64,000 nucleotides of DNA from Marthasterias glacialis (GCA_911728455.2 OU452234.1:2110501-2174500); one strand, 5' to 3'. Counted from the first letter of the stretch, positions 1 to 13,748 are shown. Made by a program: numbers and translations. The notes: generated by a model from the sequence alone, not told the origin.

Positions 1-355
1 AGCCAAGGCCGCTACGTGTGTGCTGGACCGAAGCCAGCAAAAAAAAAAAAAAACCCGCTGAAAAAAGAAGTCGGCAGCGCCACGGCCAATAACTCCAGAA
101 ATAATGGGGCTAGAGAGAAATTTCTTGTACCTGCAGTTAGCTGCCATAGTCCTGCATCCGACAATCTGGTTTTCCCGGCCAGCCAGGGCCATCTTCCGCC
201 TTGAAACGCCCAGGGAACGGAGCTGCTCCGAATGCTCTTCAAACGCATGTCTAATGGCACTTTTGTACACGAAGCTGTAACAAAGTGAAAACAAGACTTA
301 TCAACGGCTCTATCTCCCAAAGTATTGGCGGCAAACTGACAGGTCTAACACTGTT
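1..355 (+). repeat. Partial satellite unit, left edge (type A)
   Basis: The 3' 355 bases of a unit, starting a few bases upstream of hairpin 3. It carries CCAATAACT and the GACAGGTCT variant that define the type A unit seen again at 1845 and 4324. The array continues beyond the left edge of the window. Confidence 0.95.
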
Positions 356-1844
356 GGAAAGCCCTGTTCATGGGCTTTCCGAAAATGCCGGTCTTGAGGC
401 TGTGGGATAAACAGGGAGGATGCCAGGGCCCGCGGAGTGAGGACACCCCGAGGATGTCCAGTGCATACGGCCATGCTGTATGTACGTCAACAATAGCCAA
501 GGCCGCTACGTGTGTGCTGGACCGAAGCCAGCAAAAAAAAAAAAAAAAACCCGCTGAAAAAAGAAGTCGGCAGCGCCACGGCCAGTAACTCCAGAAATAA
601 TGGGGCTAGAGAGAAATTTCTTGTACCTGCAGTTAGCTGCCATAGTCCTGCATCCGACAATCTGGTTTTCCCGGCCAGCCAGGGCCATCTTCCGCCTTGA
701 AACGCCCAGGGAACGGAGCTGCTCCGAATGCTCTTCAAACGCATGTCTAATGGCACTTTTGTACACGAAGCTGTAACAAAGTGAAAACAAGACTTATCAA
801 CGGCTCTATCTCCCAAAGTATTGGCGGCAAACTGACAAGTCTAACACTGTTGGAAAGCCCTGTTCATGGGCTTTCCGAAAATGCCGGTCTTGAGGCTGTG
901 GGATAAACAGACAGGATGCCAGGGCCCGCGGAGTGAGGACACCCCGAGGATGTCCAGTGCATACGGCCATGCTGTATGTACGTCAACAATAGCCAAGGTC
1001 GCTACGTGTGTGCTGGACCGAAGCCAGCAAAAAAAAAAAAAAAACCCGCTGAAAAAAGAAGTCGGCAGCGCCACGGCCAATAACTCCAGAAATAATGGGG
1101 CTAGAGAGAAATTTCTTGTACCTGCAGTTAGCTGCCATAGTCCTGCATCCGACAATCTGGTTTTCCCGGCCAGCCAGGGCCATCTTCCGCCTTGAAACGC
1201 CCAGGGAACGGAGCTGCTCCGAATGCTCTTCAAACGCATGTCTAATGGCACTTTTGTACACGAAGCTGTAACAAAGTGAAAACAAGACTTATCAACGGCT
1301 CTATCTCCCAAAGTATTGGCGGCAAACTGACAAGTCTAACACTGTTGGAAAGCCCTGTTCATGGGCTTTCCGAAAATGCCGGTCTTGAGGCTGTGGGATA
1401 AACAGGGAGGATGCCAGGGCCCGCGGAGTGAGGACACCCCGAGGATGTCCAGTGCATACGGCCATGCTGTATGTACGTCAACAATAGCCAAGGCCGCTAC
1501 GTGTGTGCTGGACCGAAGCCAGCAAAAAAAAAAAAAAAAAAACCCGCTGAAAAAAGAAGTCGGCAGCGCCACGGCCAATAACTCCAGAAATAATGGGGCT
1601 AGAGAGAAATTTCTTGTACCTGCAGTTAGCTGTCATAGTCCTGCATCCGACAATCTGGTTTTCCCGGCCAGCCAGGGCCATCTTCCGCCTTGAAACGCCC
1701 AGGGAACGGAGCTGCTCCGAATGCTCTTCAAACGCATGTCTAATGGCACTTTTGTACACGAAGCTGTAACAAAGTGAAAACAAGACTTATCAACGGCTCT
1801 ATCTCCCAAAGTATTGGCGGCAAACTGACAAGTCTAACACTGTT
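1..1844 (+). repeat. Four-unit HOR A-B-C-D, copy 1 (left-truncated)
   Basis: Unit starts: partial A at 1, B at 356, C at 852, D at 1347. B has CCAGTAACT and a 17-base A-tract; C has CCAAGGTCGC and a change in the CAGGGAGG block (here CAGACAGG); D has AGCTGTCATAG and a longer A-tract; A has GACAGGTCT. The order recurs in the next two blocks. Confidence 0.85.
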
Positions 1845-4323
1845 GGAAAGCCCTGTTCATGGGCTTTCCGAAAATGCCGGTCTTGAGGCTGTGGGATAAA
1901 CAGGGAGGATGCCAGGGCCCGCGGAGTGAGGACACCCCGAGGATGTCCAGTGCATACGGCCATGCTGTATGTACGTCAACAATAGCCAAGGCCGCTACGT
2001 GTGTGCTGGACCGAAGCCAGCAAAAAAAAAAAAAAACCCGCTGAAAAAAGAAGTCGGCAGCGCCACGGCCAATAACTCCAGAAATAATGGGGCTAGAGAG
2101 AAATTTCTTGTACCTGCAGTTAGCTGCCATAGTCCTGCATCCGACAATCTGGTTTTCCCGGCCAGCCAGGGCCATCTTCCGCCTTGAAACGCCCAGGGAA
2201 CGGAGCTGCTCCGAATGCTCTTCAAACGCATGTCTAATGGCACTTTTGTACACGAAGCTGTAACAAAGTGAAAACAAGACTTATCAACGGCTCTATCTCC
2301 CAAAGTATTGGCGGCAAACTGACAGGTCTAACACTGTTGGAAAGCCCTGTTCATGGGCTTTCCGAAAATGCCGGTCTTGAGGCTGTGGGATAAACAGGGA
2401 GGATGCCAGGGCCCGCGGAGTGAGGACACCCCGAGGATGTCCAGTGCATACGGCCATGCTGTATGTACGTCAACAATAGCCAAGGCCGCTACGTGTGTGC
2501 TGGACCGAAGCCAGCAAAAAAAAAAAAAAAAACCCGCTGAAAAAAGAAGTCGGCAGCGCCACGGCCAGTAACTCCAGAAATAATGGGGCTAGAGAGAAAT
2601 TTCTTGTACCTGCAGTTAGCTGCCATAGTCCTGCATCCGACAATCTGGTTTTCCCGGCCAGCCAGGGCCATCTTCCGCCTTGAAACGCCCAGGGAACGGA
2701 GCTGCTCCGAATGCTCTTCAAACGCATGTCTAATGGCACTTTTGTACACGAAGCTGTAACAAAGTGAAAACAAGACTTATCAACGGCTCTATCTCCCAAA
2801 GTATTGGCGGCAAACTGACAAGTCTAACACTGTTGGAAAGCCCTGTTCATGGGCTTTCCGAAAATGCCGGTCTTGAGGCTGTGGGATAAACAGGCAGGAT
2901 GCCAGGGCCCGCGGAGTGAGGACACCCCGAGGATGTCCAGTGCATACGGCCATGCTGTATGTACGTCAACAATAGCCAAGGTCGCTACGTGTGTGCTGGA
3001 CCGAAGCCAGCAAAAAAAAAAAAAAAACCCGCTGAAAAAAGAAGTCGGCAGCGCCACGGCCAATAACTCCAGAAATAATGGGGCTAGAGAGAAATTTCTT
3101 GTACCTGCAGTTAGCTGCCATAGTCCTGCATCCGACAATCTGGTTTTCCCGGCCAGCCAGGGCCATCTTCCGCCTTGAAACGCCCAGGGAACGGAGCTGC
3201 TCCGAATGCTCTTCAAACGCATGTCTAATGGCACTTTTGTACACGAAGCTGTAACAAAGTGAAAACAAGACTTATCAACGGCTCTATCTCCCAAAGTATT
3301 GGCGGCAAACTGACAAGTCTAACACTGTTGGAAAGCCCTGTTCATGGGCTTTCCGAAAATGCCGGTCTTGAGGCTGTGGGATAAACAGGGAGGATGCCAG
3401 GGCCCGCGGAGTGAGGACACCCCGAGGATGTCCAGTGCATACGGCCATGCTGTATGTACGTCAACAATAGCCAAGGTCGCTACGTGTGTGCTGGACCGAA
3501 GCCAGCAAAAAAAAAAAAAAAACCCGCTGAAAAAAGAAGTCGGCAGCGCCACGGCCAATAACTCCAGAAATAATGGGGCTAGAGAGAAATTTCTTGTACC
3601 TGCAGTTAGCTGCCATAGTCCTGCATCCGACAATCTGGTTTTCCCGGCCAGCCAGGGCCATCTTCCGCCTTGAAACGCCCAGGGAACGGAGCTGCTCCGA
3701 ATGCTCTTCAAACGCATGTCTAATGGCACTTTTGTACACGAAGCTGTAACAAAGTGAAAACAAGACTTATCAACGGCTCTATCTCCCAAAGTATTGGCGG
3801 CAAACTGACAAGTCTAACACTGTTGGAAAGCCCTGTTCATGGGCTTTCCGAAAATGCCGGTCTTGAGGCTGTGGGATAAACAGGGAGGATGCCAGGGCCC
3901 GCGGAGTGAGGACACCCCGAGGATGTCCAGTGCATACGGCCATGCTGTATGTACGTCAACAATAGCCAAGGCCGCTACGTGTGTGCTGGACCGAAGCCAG
4001 CAAAAAAAAAAAAAAAAAAAACCCGCTGAAAAAAGAAGTCGGCAGCGCCACGGCCAATAACTCCAGAAATAATGGGGCTAGAGAGAAATTTCTTGTACCT
4101 GCAGTTAGCTGTCATAGTCCTGCATCCGACAATCTGGTTTTCCCGGCCAGCCAGGGCCATCTTCCGCCTTGAAACGCCCAGGGAACGGAGCTGCTCCGAA
4201 TGCTCTTCAAACGCATGTCTAATGGCACTTTTGTACACGAAGCTGTAACAAAGTGAAAACAAGACTTATCAACGGCTCTATCTCCCAAAGTATTGGCGGC
4301 AAACTGACAAGTCTAACACTGTT
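1845..4323 (+). repeat. Four-unit HOR, copy 2 with an extra C unit
   Basis: Unit starts: A 1845, B 2339, C 2835 (CAGGCAGG), extra C 3330 (CAGGGAGG but still CCAAGGTCGC), D 3825. The block is 2479 bp instead of about 1983 bp, as expected if one C unit was duplicated by unequal exchange. Confidence 0.85.
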
Positions 4324-5808
4324 GGAAAGCCCTGTTCATGGGCTTTCCGAAAATGCCGGTCTTGAGGCTGTGGGATAAACAGGGAGGATGCCAGGGCCCG
4401 CGGAGTGAGGACACCCCGAGGATGTCCAGTGCATACGGCCATGCTGTATGTACGTCAACAATAGCCAAGGCCGCTACGTGTGTGCTGGACCGAAGCCAGC
4501 AAAAAAAAAAAAAAACCCGCTGAAAAAAGAAGTCGGCAGCGCCACGGCCAATAACTCCAGAAATAATGGGGCTAGAGAGAAATTTCTTGTACCTGCAGTT
4601 AGCTGCCATAGTCCTGCATCCGACAATCTGGTTTTCCCGGCCAGCCAGGGCCATCTTCCGCCTTGAAACGCCCAGGGAACGGAGCTGCTCCGAATGCTCT
4701 TCAAACGCATGTCTAATGGCACTTTTGTACACGAAGCTGTAACAAAGTGAAAACAAGACTTATCAACGGCTCTATCTCCCAAAGTATTGGCGGCAAACTG
4801 ACAGGTCTAACACTGTTGGAAAGCCCTGTTCATGGGCTTTCCGAAAATGCCGGTCTTGAGGCTGTGGGATAAACAGGGAGGATGCCAGGGCCCGCGGAGT
4901 GAGGACACCCCGAGGATGTCCAGTGCATACGGCCATGCTGTATGTACGTCAACAATAGCCAAGGCCGCTACGTGTGTGCTGGACCGAAGCCAGCAAAAAA
5001 AAAAAAAAAAACCCGCTGAAAAAAGAAGTCGGCAGCGCCACGGCCAGTAACTCCAGAAATAATGGGGCTAGAGAGAAATTTCTTGTACCTGCAGTTAGCT
5101 GCCATAGTCCTGCATCCGACAATCTGGTTTTCCCGGCCAGCCAGGGCCATCTTCCGCCTTGAAACGCCCAGGGAACGGAGCTGCTCCGAATGCTCTTCAA
5201 ACGCATGTCTAATGGCACTTTTGTACACGAAGCTGTAACAAAGTGAAAACAAGACTTATCAACGGCTCTATCTCCCAAAGTATTGGCGGCAAACTGACAA
5301 GTCTAACACTGTTGGAAAGCCCTGTTCATGGGCTTTCCGAAAATGCCGGTCTTGAGGCTGTGGGATAAACAGGCAGGATGCCAGGGCCCGCGGAGTGAGG
5401 ACACCCCGAGGATGTCCAGTGCATACGGCCATGCTGTATGTACGTCAACAATAGCCAAGGTCGCTACGTGTGTGCTGGACCGAAGCCAGCAAAAAAAAAA
5501 AAAAAACCCGCTGAAAAAAGAAGTCGGCAGCGCCACGGCCAATAACTCCAGAAATAATGGGGCTAGAGAGAAATTTCTTGTACCTGCAGTTAGCTGCCAT
5601 AGTCCTGCATCCGACAATCTGGTTTTCCCGGCCAGCCAGGGCCATCTTCCGCCTTGAAACGCCCAGGGAACGGAGCTGCTCCGAATGCTCTTCAAACGCA
5701 TGTCTAATGGCACTTTTGTACACGAAGCTGTAACAAAGTGAAAACAAGACTTATCAACGGCTCTATCTCCCAAAGTATTGGCGGCAAACTGACAAGTCTA
5801 ACACTGTT
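4324..5808 (+). repeat. Four-unit HOR, copy 3 (A-B-C, then runs into D' units)
   Basis: Unit starts: A 4324, B 4818, C 5314. The D position that follows at 5809 is a derived type (D') carrying both AGCTGTCATAG and CTCCAAATG and ending in GACAGGTCT. It starts the three-unit HOR of the next block. Confidence 0.8.
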
Positions 5809-8789
5809 GGAAAGCCCTGTTCATGGGCTTTCCGAAAATGCCGGTCTTGAGGCTGTGGGATAAACAGGGAGGATGCCAGGGCCCGCGGAGTGAGGACACC
5901 CCGAGGATGTCCAGTGCATACGGCCATGCTGTATGTACGTCAACAATAGCCAAGGCCGCTACGTGTGTGCTGGACCGAAGCCAGCAAAAAAAAAAAAAAA
6001 AAAACCCGCTGAAAAAAGAAGTCGGCAGCGCCACGGCCAATAACTCCAGAAATAATGGGGCTAGAGAGAAATTTCTTGTACCTGCAGTTAGCTGTCATAG
6101 TCCTGCATCCGACAATCTGGTTTTCCCGGCCAGCCAGGGCCATCTTCCGCCTTGAAACGCCCAGGGAACGGAGCTGCTCCAAATGCTCTTCAAACGCATG
6201 TCTAATGGCACTTTTGTACACGAAGCTGTAACAAAGTGAAAACAAGACTTATCAACGGCTCTATCTCCCAAAGTATTGGCGGCAAACTGACAGGTCTAAC
6301 ACTGTTGGAAAGCCCTGTTCATGGGCTTTCCGAAAATGCCGGTCTTGAGGCTGTGGGATAAACAGGGAGGATGCCAGGGCCCGCGGAGTGAGGACACCCC
6401 GAGGATGTCCAGTGCATACGGCCATGCTGTATGTACGTCAACAATAGCCAAGGCCGCTACGTGTGTGCTGGACCGAAGCAAGCAAAAAAAAAAAAAAAAA
6501 CCCGCTGAAAAAAGAAGTCGGCAGCGCCACGGCCAATAACTCCAGAAATAATGGGGCTAGAGAGAAATTTCTTGTACCTGCAGTTAGCTGTCATAGTCCT
6601 GCATCCGACAATCTGGTTTTCCCGGCCAGCCAGGGCCATCTTCCGCCTTGAAACGCCCAGGGAACGGAGCTGCTCCAAATGCTCTTCAAACGCATGTCTA
6701 ATGGCACTTTTGTACACGAAGCTGTAACAAAGTGAAAACAAGACTTATCAACGGCTCTATCTCCCAAAGTATTGGCGGCAAACTGACAGGTCTAACACTG
6801 TTGGAAAGCCCTGTTCATGGGCTTTCCGAAAATGCCGGTCTTGAGGCTGTGGGATAAACAGGGAGGATGCCAGGGCCCGCGGAGTGAGGACACCCCGAGG
6901 ATGTCCAGTGCATACGGCCATGCTGTATGTACGTCAACAATAGCCAAGGCCGCTACGTGTGTGCTGGACCGAAGCCAGCAAAAAAAAAAAAAAAAAACCC
7001 GCTGAAAAAAGAAGTCGGCAGCGCCACGGCCAGTAACTCCAGAAATAATGGGGCTAGAGAGAAATTTCTTGTACCTGCAGTTAGCTGCCATAGTCCTGCA
7101 TCCGACAATCTGGTTTTCCCGGCCAGCCAGGGCCATCTTCCGCCTTGAAACGCCCAGGGAACGGAGCTGCTCCGAATGCTCTTCAAACGCATGTCTAATG
7201 GCACTTTTGTACACGAAGCTGTAACAAAGTGAAAACAAGACTTATCAACGGCTCTATCTCCCAAAGTATTGGCGGCAAACTGACAAGTCTAACACTGTTG
7301 GAAAGCCCTGTTCATGGGCTTTCCGAAAATGCCGGTCTTGAGGCTGTGGGATAAACAGGGAGGATGCCAGGGCCCGCGGAGTGAGGACACCCCGAGGATG
7401 TCCAGTGCATACGGCCATGCTGTATGTACGTCAACAATAGCCAAGGCCGCTACGTGTGTGCTGGACCGAAGCCAGCAAAAAAAAAAAAAAAAAACCCGCT
7501 GAAAAAAGAAGTCGGCAGCGCCACGGCCAATAACTCCAGAAATAATGGTGCTAGAGAGAAATTTCTTGTACCTGCAGTTAGCTGTCATAGTCCTGCATCC
7601 GACAATCTGGTTTTCCCGGCCAGCCAGGGCCATCTTCCGCCTTGAAACGCCCAGGGAACGGAGCTGCTCCAAATGCTCTTCAAACGCATGTCTAATGGCA
7701 CTTTTGTACACGAAGCTGTAACAAAGTGAAAACAAGACTTATCAACGGCTCTATCTCCCAAAGTATTGGCGGCAAACTGACAGGTCTAACACTGTTGGAA
7801 AGCCCTGTTCATGGGCTTTCCGAAAATGCCGGTCTTGAGGCTGTGGGATAAACAGGGAGGATGCCAGGGCCCGCGGAGTGAGGACACCCCGAGGATGTCC
7901 AGTGCATACGGCCATGCTGTATGTACGTCAACAATAGCCAAGGCCGCTACGTGTGTGCTGGACCGAAGCCAGCAAAAAAAAAAAAAAAAACCCGCTGAAA
8001 AAAGAAGTCGGCAGCGCCACGGCCAATAACTCCAGAAATAATGGGGCTAGAGAGAAATTTCTTGTACCTGCAGTTAGCTGTCATAGTCCTGCATCCGACA
8101 ATCTGGTTTTCCCGGCCAGCCAGGGCCATCTTCCGCCTTGAAACGCCCAGGGAACGGAGCTGCTCCAAATGCTCTTCAAACGCATGTCTAATGGCACTTT
8201 TGTACACGAAGCTGTAACAAAGTGAAAACAAGACTTATCAACGGCTCTATCTCCCAAAGTATTGGCGGCAAACTGACAGGTCTAACACTGTTGGAAAGCC
8301 CTGTTCATGGGCTTTCCGAAAATGCCGGTCTTGAGGCTGTGGGATAAACAGGGAGGATGCCAGGGCCCGCGGAGTGAGGACACCCCGAGGATGTCCAGTG
8401 CATACGGCCATGCTGTATGTACGTCAACAATAGCCAAGGCCGCTACGTGTGTGCTGGACCGAAGCCAGCAAAAAAAAAAAAAAAAAACCCGCTGAAAAAA
8501 GAAGTCGGCAGCGCCACGGCCAGTAACTCCAGAAATAATGGGGCTAGAGAGAAATTTCTTGTACCTGCAGTTAGCTGCCATAGTCCTGCATCCGACAATC
8601 TGGTTTTCCCGGCCAGCCAGGGCCATCTTCCGCCTTGAAACGCCCAGGGAACGGAGCTGCTCCGAATGCTCTTCAAACGCATGTCTAATGGCACTTTTGT
8701 ACACGAAGCTGTAACAAAGTGAAAACAAGACTTATCAACGGCTCTATCTCCCAAAGTATTGGCGGCAAACTGACAAGTCTAACACTGTT
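5809..8789 (+). repeat. Three-unit HOR D'-D'-B, two copies
   Basis: Copy 1: units at 5809, 6307, 6803. Copy 2: units at 7300, 7797, 8293. Copies are 1491 and 1490 bp. D' units have AGCTGTCATAG plus CTCCAAATG (a CpG lost) plus GACAGGTCT; B units have CCAGTAACT and GACAAGTCT. Private changes: CAAGC in hairpin 3 at 6479 in copy 1, and AATGGTGCT in the unit at 7300 in copy 2. Confidence 0.85.
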
Positions 8790-11271
8790 GGAAAGCCCTG
8801 TTCATGGGCTTTCCGAAAATGCCGGTCTTGAGGCTGTGGGATAAACAGGGAGGATGCCAGGGCCCGCGGAGTGAGGACACCCCGAGGATGTCCAGTGCAT
8901 ACGGCCATGCTGTATGTACGTCAACAATAGCCAAGGCCGCTACGTGTGTGCTGGACCGAAGCCAGCAAAAAAAAAAAAAAAAACCCGCTGAAAAAAGAAG
9001 TCTGCAGCGCCACGGCCAATAACTCCAGAAATAATGGGGCTAGAGAGAAATTTCTTGTACCTGCAGTTAGCTGCCATAGTCCTGCATCCGACAATCTGGT
9101 TTTCCCGGCCAGCCAGGGCCATCTTCCGCCTTGAAACGCCCAGGGAACGGAGCTGCTCCGAATGCTCTTCAAACGCATGTCTAATGGCACTTTTGTACAC
9201 GAAGCTGTAACAAAGTGAAAACAAGACTTATCAACGGCTCTATCTCCCAAAGTATTGGCGGCAAACTGACAGGTCTAACACTGTTGGAAAGCCCTGTTCA
9301 TGGGCTTTCCGAAAATGCCGGTCTTGAGGCTGTGGGATAAACAGGGAGGATGCCAGGGCCCGCGGAGTGAGGACACCCCGAGGATGTCCAGTGCATACGG
9401 CCATGCTGTATGTACGTCAACAATAGCTAAGGCCGCTACGTGTGTGCTGGACCGAAGTCAGCAAAAAAAAAAAAAAAAACCCGCTGAAAAAAGAAGTCGG
9501 CAGCGCCACGGCCAGTAACTCCAGAAATAATGGGGCTAGAGAGAAATTTCTTGTACCTGCAGTTAGCTGCCATAGTCCTGCATCCGACAATCTGGTTTTC
9601 CCGGCCAGCCAGGGCCATCTTCCGCCTTGAAACGCCCAGGGAACGGAGCTGCTCCGAATGCTCTTCAAACGCATGTCTAATGGCACTTTTGTACACGAAG
9701 CTGTAACAAAGTGAAAACAAGACTTATCAACGGCTCTATCTCCCAAAGTATTGGCGGCAAACTGACAAGTCTAACACTGTTGGAAAGCCCTGTTCATGGG
9801 CTTTCCGAAAATGCCAGTCTTGAGGCTGTGGGATAAACAGGGAGGATGCCAGGGCCCGCGGAGTGAGGACACCCCGAGGATGTCCAGTGCATACGGCCAT
9901 GCTGTATGTACGTCAACAATAGCCAAGGCCGCTACGTGTGTGCTGGACCGAAGCCAGCAAAAAAAAAAAAAAAAACCCGCTGAAAAAAGAAGTCGGCAGC
10001 GCCACGGCCAGTAACTCCAGAAATAATGGGGCTAGAGAGAAATTTCTTGTACCTGCAGTTAGCTGCCATAGTCCTGCATCCGACAATCTGGTTTTCCCGG
10101 CCAGCCAGGGCCATCTTCCGCCTTGAAACGCCCAGGGAACGGAGCTGCTCCGAATGCTCTTCAAACGCATGTCTAATGGCACTTTTGTACACGAAGCTGT
10201 AACAAAGTGAAAACAAGACTTATCAACGGCTCTATCTCCCAAAGTATTGGCGGCAAACTGACAAGTCTAACACTGTTGGAAAGCCCTGTTCATGGGCTTT
10301 CCGAAAATGCCGGTCTTGAGGCTGTGGGATAAACAGGGAGGATGCCAGGGCCCGCGGAGTGAGGACACCCCGAGGATGTCCAGTGCATACGGCCATGCTG
10401 TATGTACGTCTACAATAGCCAAGGCCGCTACGTGTGTGCTGGACCGAAGCCAGCAAAAAAAAAAAAAAAAAACCGCTGAAAAAAGAAGTCGGCAGCGCCA
10501 CGGCCAATAACTCCAGAAATAATGGGGCTAGAGAGAATTTTCTTGTACCTGCAGTTAGCTGCCATAGTCCTGCATCCGACAATCTGGTTTTCCCGGCCAG
10601 CCAGGGCCATCTTCCGCCTTGAAACGCCCAGGGAACGGAGCTGCTCCGAATGCTCTTCAAACGCATGTCTAATGGCACTTTTGTACACGAAGCTGTAACA
10701 AAGTGAAAACAAGACTTATCAACGGCTCTATCTCCCAAAGTATTGGCGGGAAACTGACAAGTCTAACACTGTTGGAAAGCGCTGTTCATGGGCTTTCCGA
10801 AAATGCCGGTCTTGAGGCTGTGAGATAAACAGGGAGGATGCCAGGGCCCGCGGAGTGAGGACACCCCGAGGATGTCCAGTGCATACGGCCATGCTGTATG
10901 TACGTCAACAATAGCCAAGGCCGTATACTTGTGTGCTGGACCGAAGACAGCAAAAAAAAAAAAAAAAAAACCGCTGAAAAAAGAAGTCGGCAGCGCCACG
11001 GCCAATAACTCCAGAAATAATGGGGCTAGAGAGAAATTTCTTGTACCTGCAGTTAGCTGCCATAGTCCTGCATCCGACAATCTGGTTTTCCCGGCCAGCC
11101 AGGGCCATCTTCCGCCTTGAAACGCCCAGGGAACGGAGCTGCTCCGAATGCTCTTCAAACGCATGTCTAATGGCACTTTTGTACACGAAGCTGTAACAAA
11201 GTGAAAACAAGACTTATCAACGGCTCTATCTCCCAAAGTATTGGCGGCAAACTGACAAGTCTAACACTGTT
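8790..11271 (+). repeat. Transitional single units
   Basis: Unit starts 8790, 9286, 9782, 10278, 10774. The first has GTCTGCAG (an extra PstI site near 9000) and GACAGGTCT. The next two are B-like (CCAGTAACT); the unit at 9286 has TCAGC in hairpin 3. The unit at 10278 introduces GGCGGGAAAC. The unit at 10774 has the disrupted hairpin arm GGAAAGCGC, GTATACTTG with the 1-bp insertion, ACAGC in hairpin 3 and GTGAGATAAAC. These look like a junction between HOR domains. Confidence 0.75.
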
Positions 11272-13748
11272 GGAAAGCCCTGTTCATGGGCTTTCCGAAA
11301 ATGCCGGTCTTGAGGCTGTGGGATAAACAGGGAGGATGCCAGGGCCCGCGGAGTGAGGACACCCCGAGGATGTCCAGTGCATACGGCCATGCTGTATGTA
11401 CGTCAACAATAGCCAAGGCCGCTACGTGTGTGCTGGACCGAAGCCAGCAAAAACAAAAAAAAACCCGCTGAAAAAAGAAGTCGGCAGCGCCACGGCCAAT
11501 AACTCCAGAAATAATGGGGCTAGAGAGAAATTTCTTGTACCTGCAGTTAGCTGCCATAGTCCTGCATCCGACAATCTGGTTTTCCCGGCAAGCCAGGGCC
11601 ATCTTCCGCCTTGAAACGCCCAGGGAACGGAGCTGCTCCGAATGCTCTTCAAACGCATGTCTAATGGCACTTTTGTACACGAAGCTGTAACAAAGTGAAA
11701 ACAAGACTTATCAACGGCTCTATCTCCCAAAGTAATGGCGGCAAACTGACAAGTCTCACACTGTTGGAAAGCCCTGTTCATGGGCTTTCCGAAAATGCCG
11801 GTCTTGAGGCTGTGGGATAAACAGGGAGGATGCCAGGGCCCGCGGAGTGAGGACACCCCGAGGATGTCCAGTGCATACGGCCATGCTGTATGTACGTCAA
11901 CAATAGCCAAGGCCGCTACGTGTGTGCTGGACCGAAGCCAGCAAAAAAAAAAAAAAAAAAACGCTGAAAAAAGAAGTCGGCAGCGCCACGGCCAATAACT
12001 CCAGAAATAATGGGGCTAGAGAGAAATTTCTTGTACCTGCAGTTAGCTGCCATAGTCCTGCATCCGACAATCTGGTTTTCCCGGCCAGCCAGGGCCATCT
12101 TCCGCCTTGAAACGCCCAGGGAACGGAGCTGCTCCGAATGCTCTTCAAACGCATGTCTAATGGCACTTTTGTACATAAAGCTGTAACAAAGTGAAAACAA
12201 TACTTATCAACGGCTCTATCTCCCAAAGTATTGGCGGGAAACTGACAAGTCTAACACTGTTGGAAAGCCCTGTTCATGGGCTTTCCGAAAATGCCGGTTT
12301 TGAGGCTGTGGGATAAACAGGGAGGATGCCAGGGCCCGCAGAGTGAGGACACCCCGAGGATGTCCAGTGCATACGGCCATGCTGTATGTACGTCAACAAT
12401 AGCCAAGGCCGCTACGTGTGTGCTGGACCGAAGCCAGCAAAAACAAAAAAAAACCGCTGAAAAAAGAAGTCGGCAGCGCCACGGCCAATAACTCCAGAAA
12501 TAATGGGGCTAGAGAGAAATTTCTTGTACCTGCAGTTAGCTGCCATAGTCCTGCATCCGACAATCTGGTTTTCCCGGCCAGCCAGGGCCATCTTCCGCCT
12601 TGAAACGCCCAGGGAACGGAGCTGCTCCGAATGCTCTTCAAACGCATGTCTAATGGCACTTTTGTACACGAAGCTGTAACAAAGTGAAAACAAGACTTAT
12701 CAACGGCTCTATCTCCCAAAGTATTGGCGGCAAACTGACAAGTCTAACACTGTTGGAAAGCCCTGTTCATGGGCTTTCCGAAAATGCCGGTCTTGAGGCT
12801 GTGGGATAAACAGGGAGGATGCCAGGGCCCGCGGAGTGAGGACACCCCGAGGATGTCCAGTGCATACGGCCATGCTGTATGTACGTCAACAATAGCCAAG
12901 GCCGTGTACGTGTGTGCTGGACCGAAGCCAGCAAAAAAAAAAAAAAAAAAACCCGCTGAAAAAAGAAGTCGGCAGCGCCACGGCCAATAACTCCAGAAAT
13001 AATGGGGCTAGAGAGAAATTTCTTGTACCTGCAGTTAGCTGCCATAGTCCTGCATCCGACAATCTGGTTTTCCCGGCCAGCCAGGGCCATCTTCCGCCTT
13101 GAAACGCCCAGGGAACGGAGCTGCTCCGAATGCTCTTCAAACGCATGTCTAATGGCACTTTTGTACACGAAGCTGTAACAAAGTGAAAACAAGACTTATC
13201 AACGGCTCTATCTCCCAAAGTATTGGCGGGAAACTGACAAGTCTAACATTGTTGGAAAGCCCTGTTCATGGGCTTTCCGAAAATGCCGGTCTTGAGGCTG
13301 TGGGATAAACAGGGAGGATGCCAGGGCCCGCGGAGTGAGGACACCCCGAGGATGTCCAGTGCATACGGCCATGCTGTATGTACGTCAACAATAGCCAAGG
13401 CCGCTACGTGTGTGCTGGACCGAAGCCAGCAAAAAAAAAAAAAAAACCAGCTGAAAAAAGAAGTCGGCAGCGCCACGGCCAATAACTCCAGAAATAATGG
13501 GGCTAGAGAGAAATTTCTTCTACCTGCAGTTAGCTGCCATAGTCCTGCATCCGACAATCTGGTTTTCCCGGCCAGCCAGGGCCATCTTCCGCCTTGAAAC
13601 GCCCAGGGAACGGAGCTGCTCCGAATGCTCTTCAAACGCATGTCTAATGGCACTTTTGTACACGAAGCTGTAACAAAGTGAAAACAAGACTTATCAACGG
13701 CTCTATCTCCCAAAGTATTGGCGGCAAACTGACAAGTCTAACACTGTT
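11272..13748 (+). repeat. Five-unit HOR (alpha-beta-gamma-delta-epsilon), copy 1
   Basis: Unit starts 11272 alpha, 11766 beta, 12262 gamma, 12755 delta, 13254 epsilon. Alpha: GGCAAGCC, AGTAATGG and TCTCACACTG (this copy also has A5-C-A). Beta: 19 A then CGCTG, ending GGCGGGAAAC. Gamma: GGTTTTGAGG, CCCGCAGAG and A5-C-A9. Delta: GTGTACGTG (1-bp insertion), a long A-tract and TCTAACATTG. Epsilon: CCAGCTG after the A-tract and TTCTTCTACC. Period to the next alpha is 2477 bp. Confidence 0.88.
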
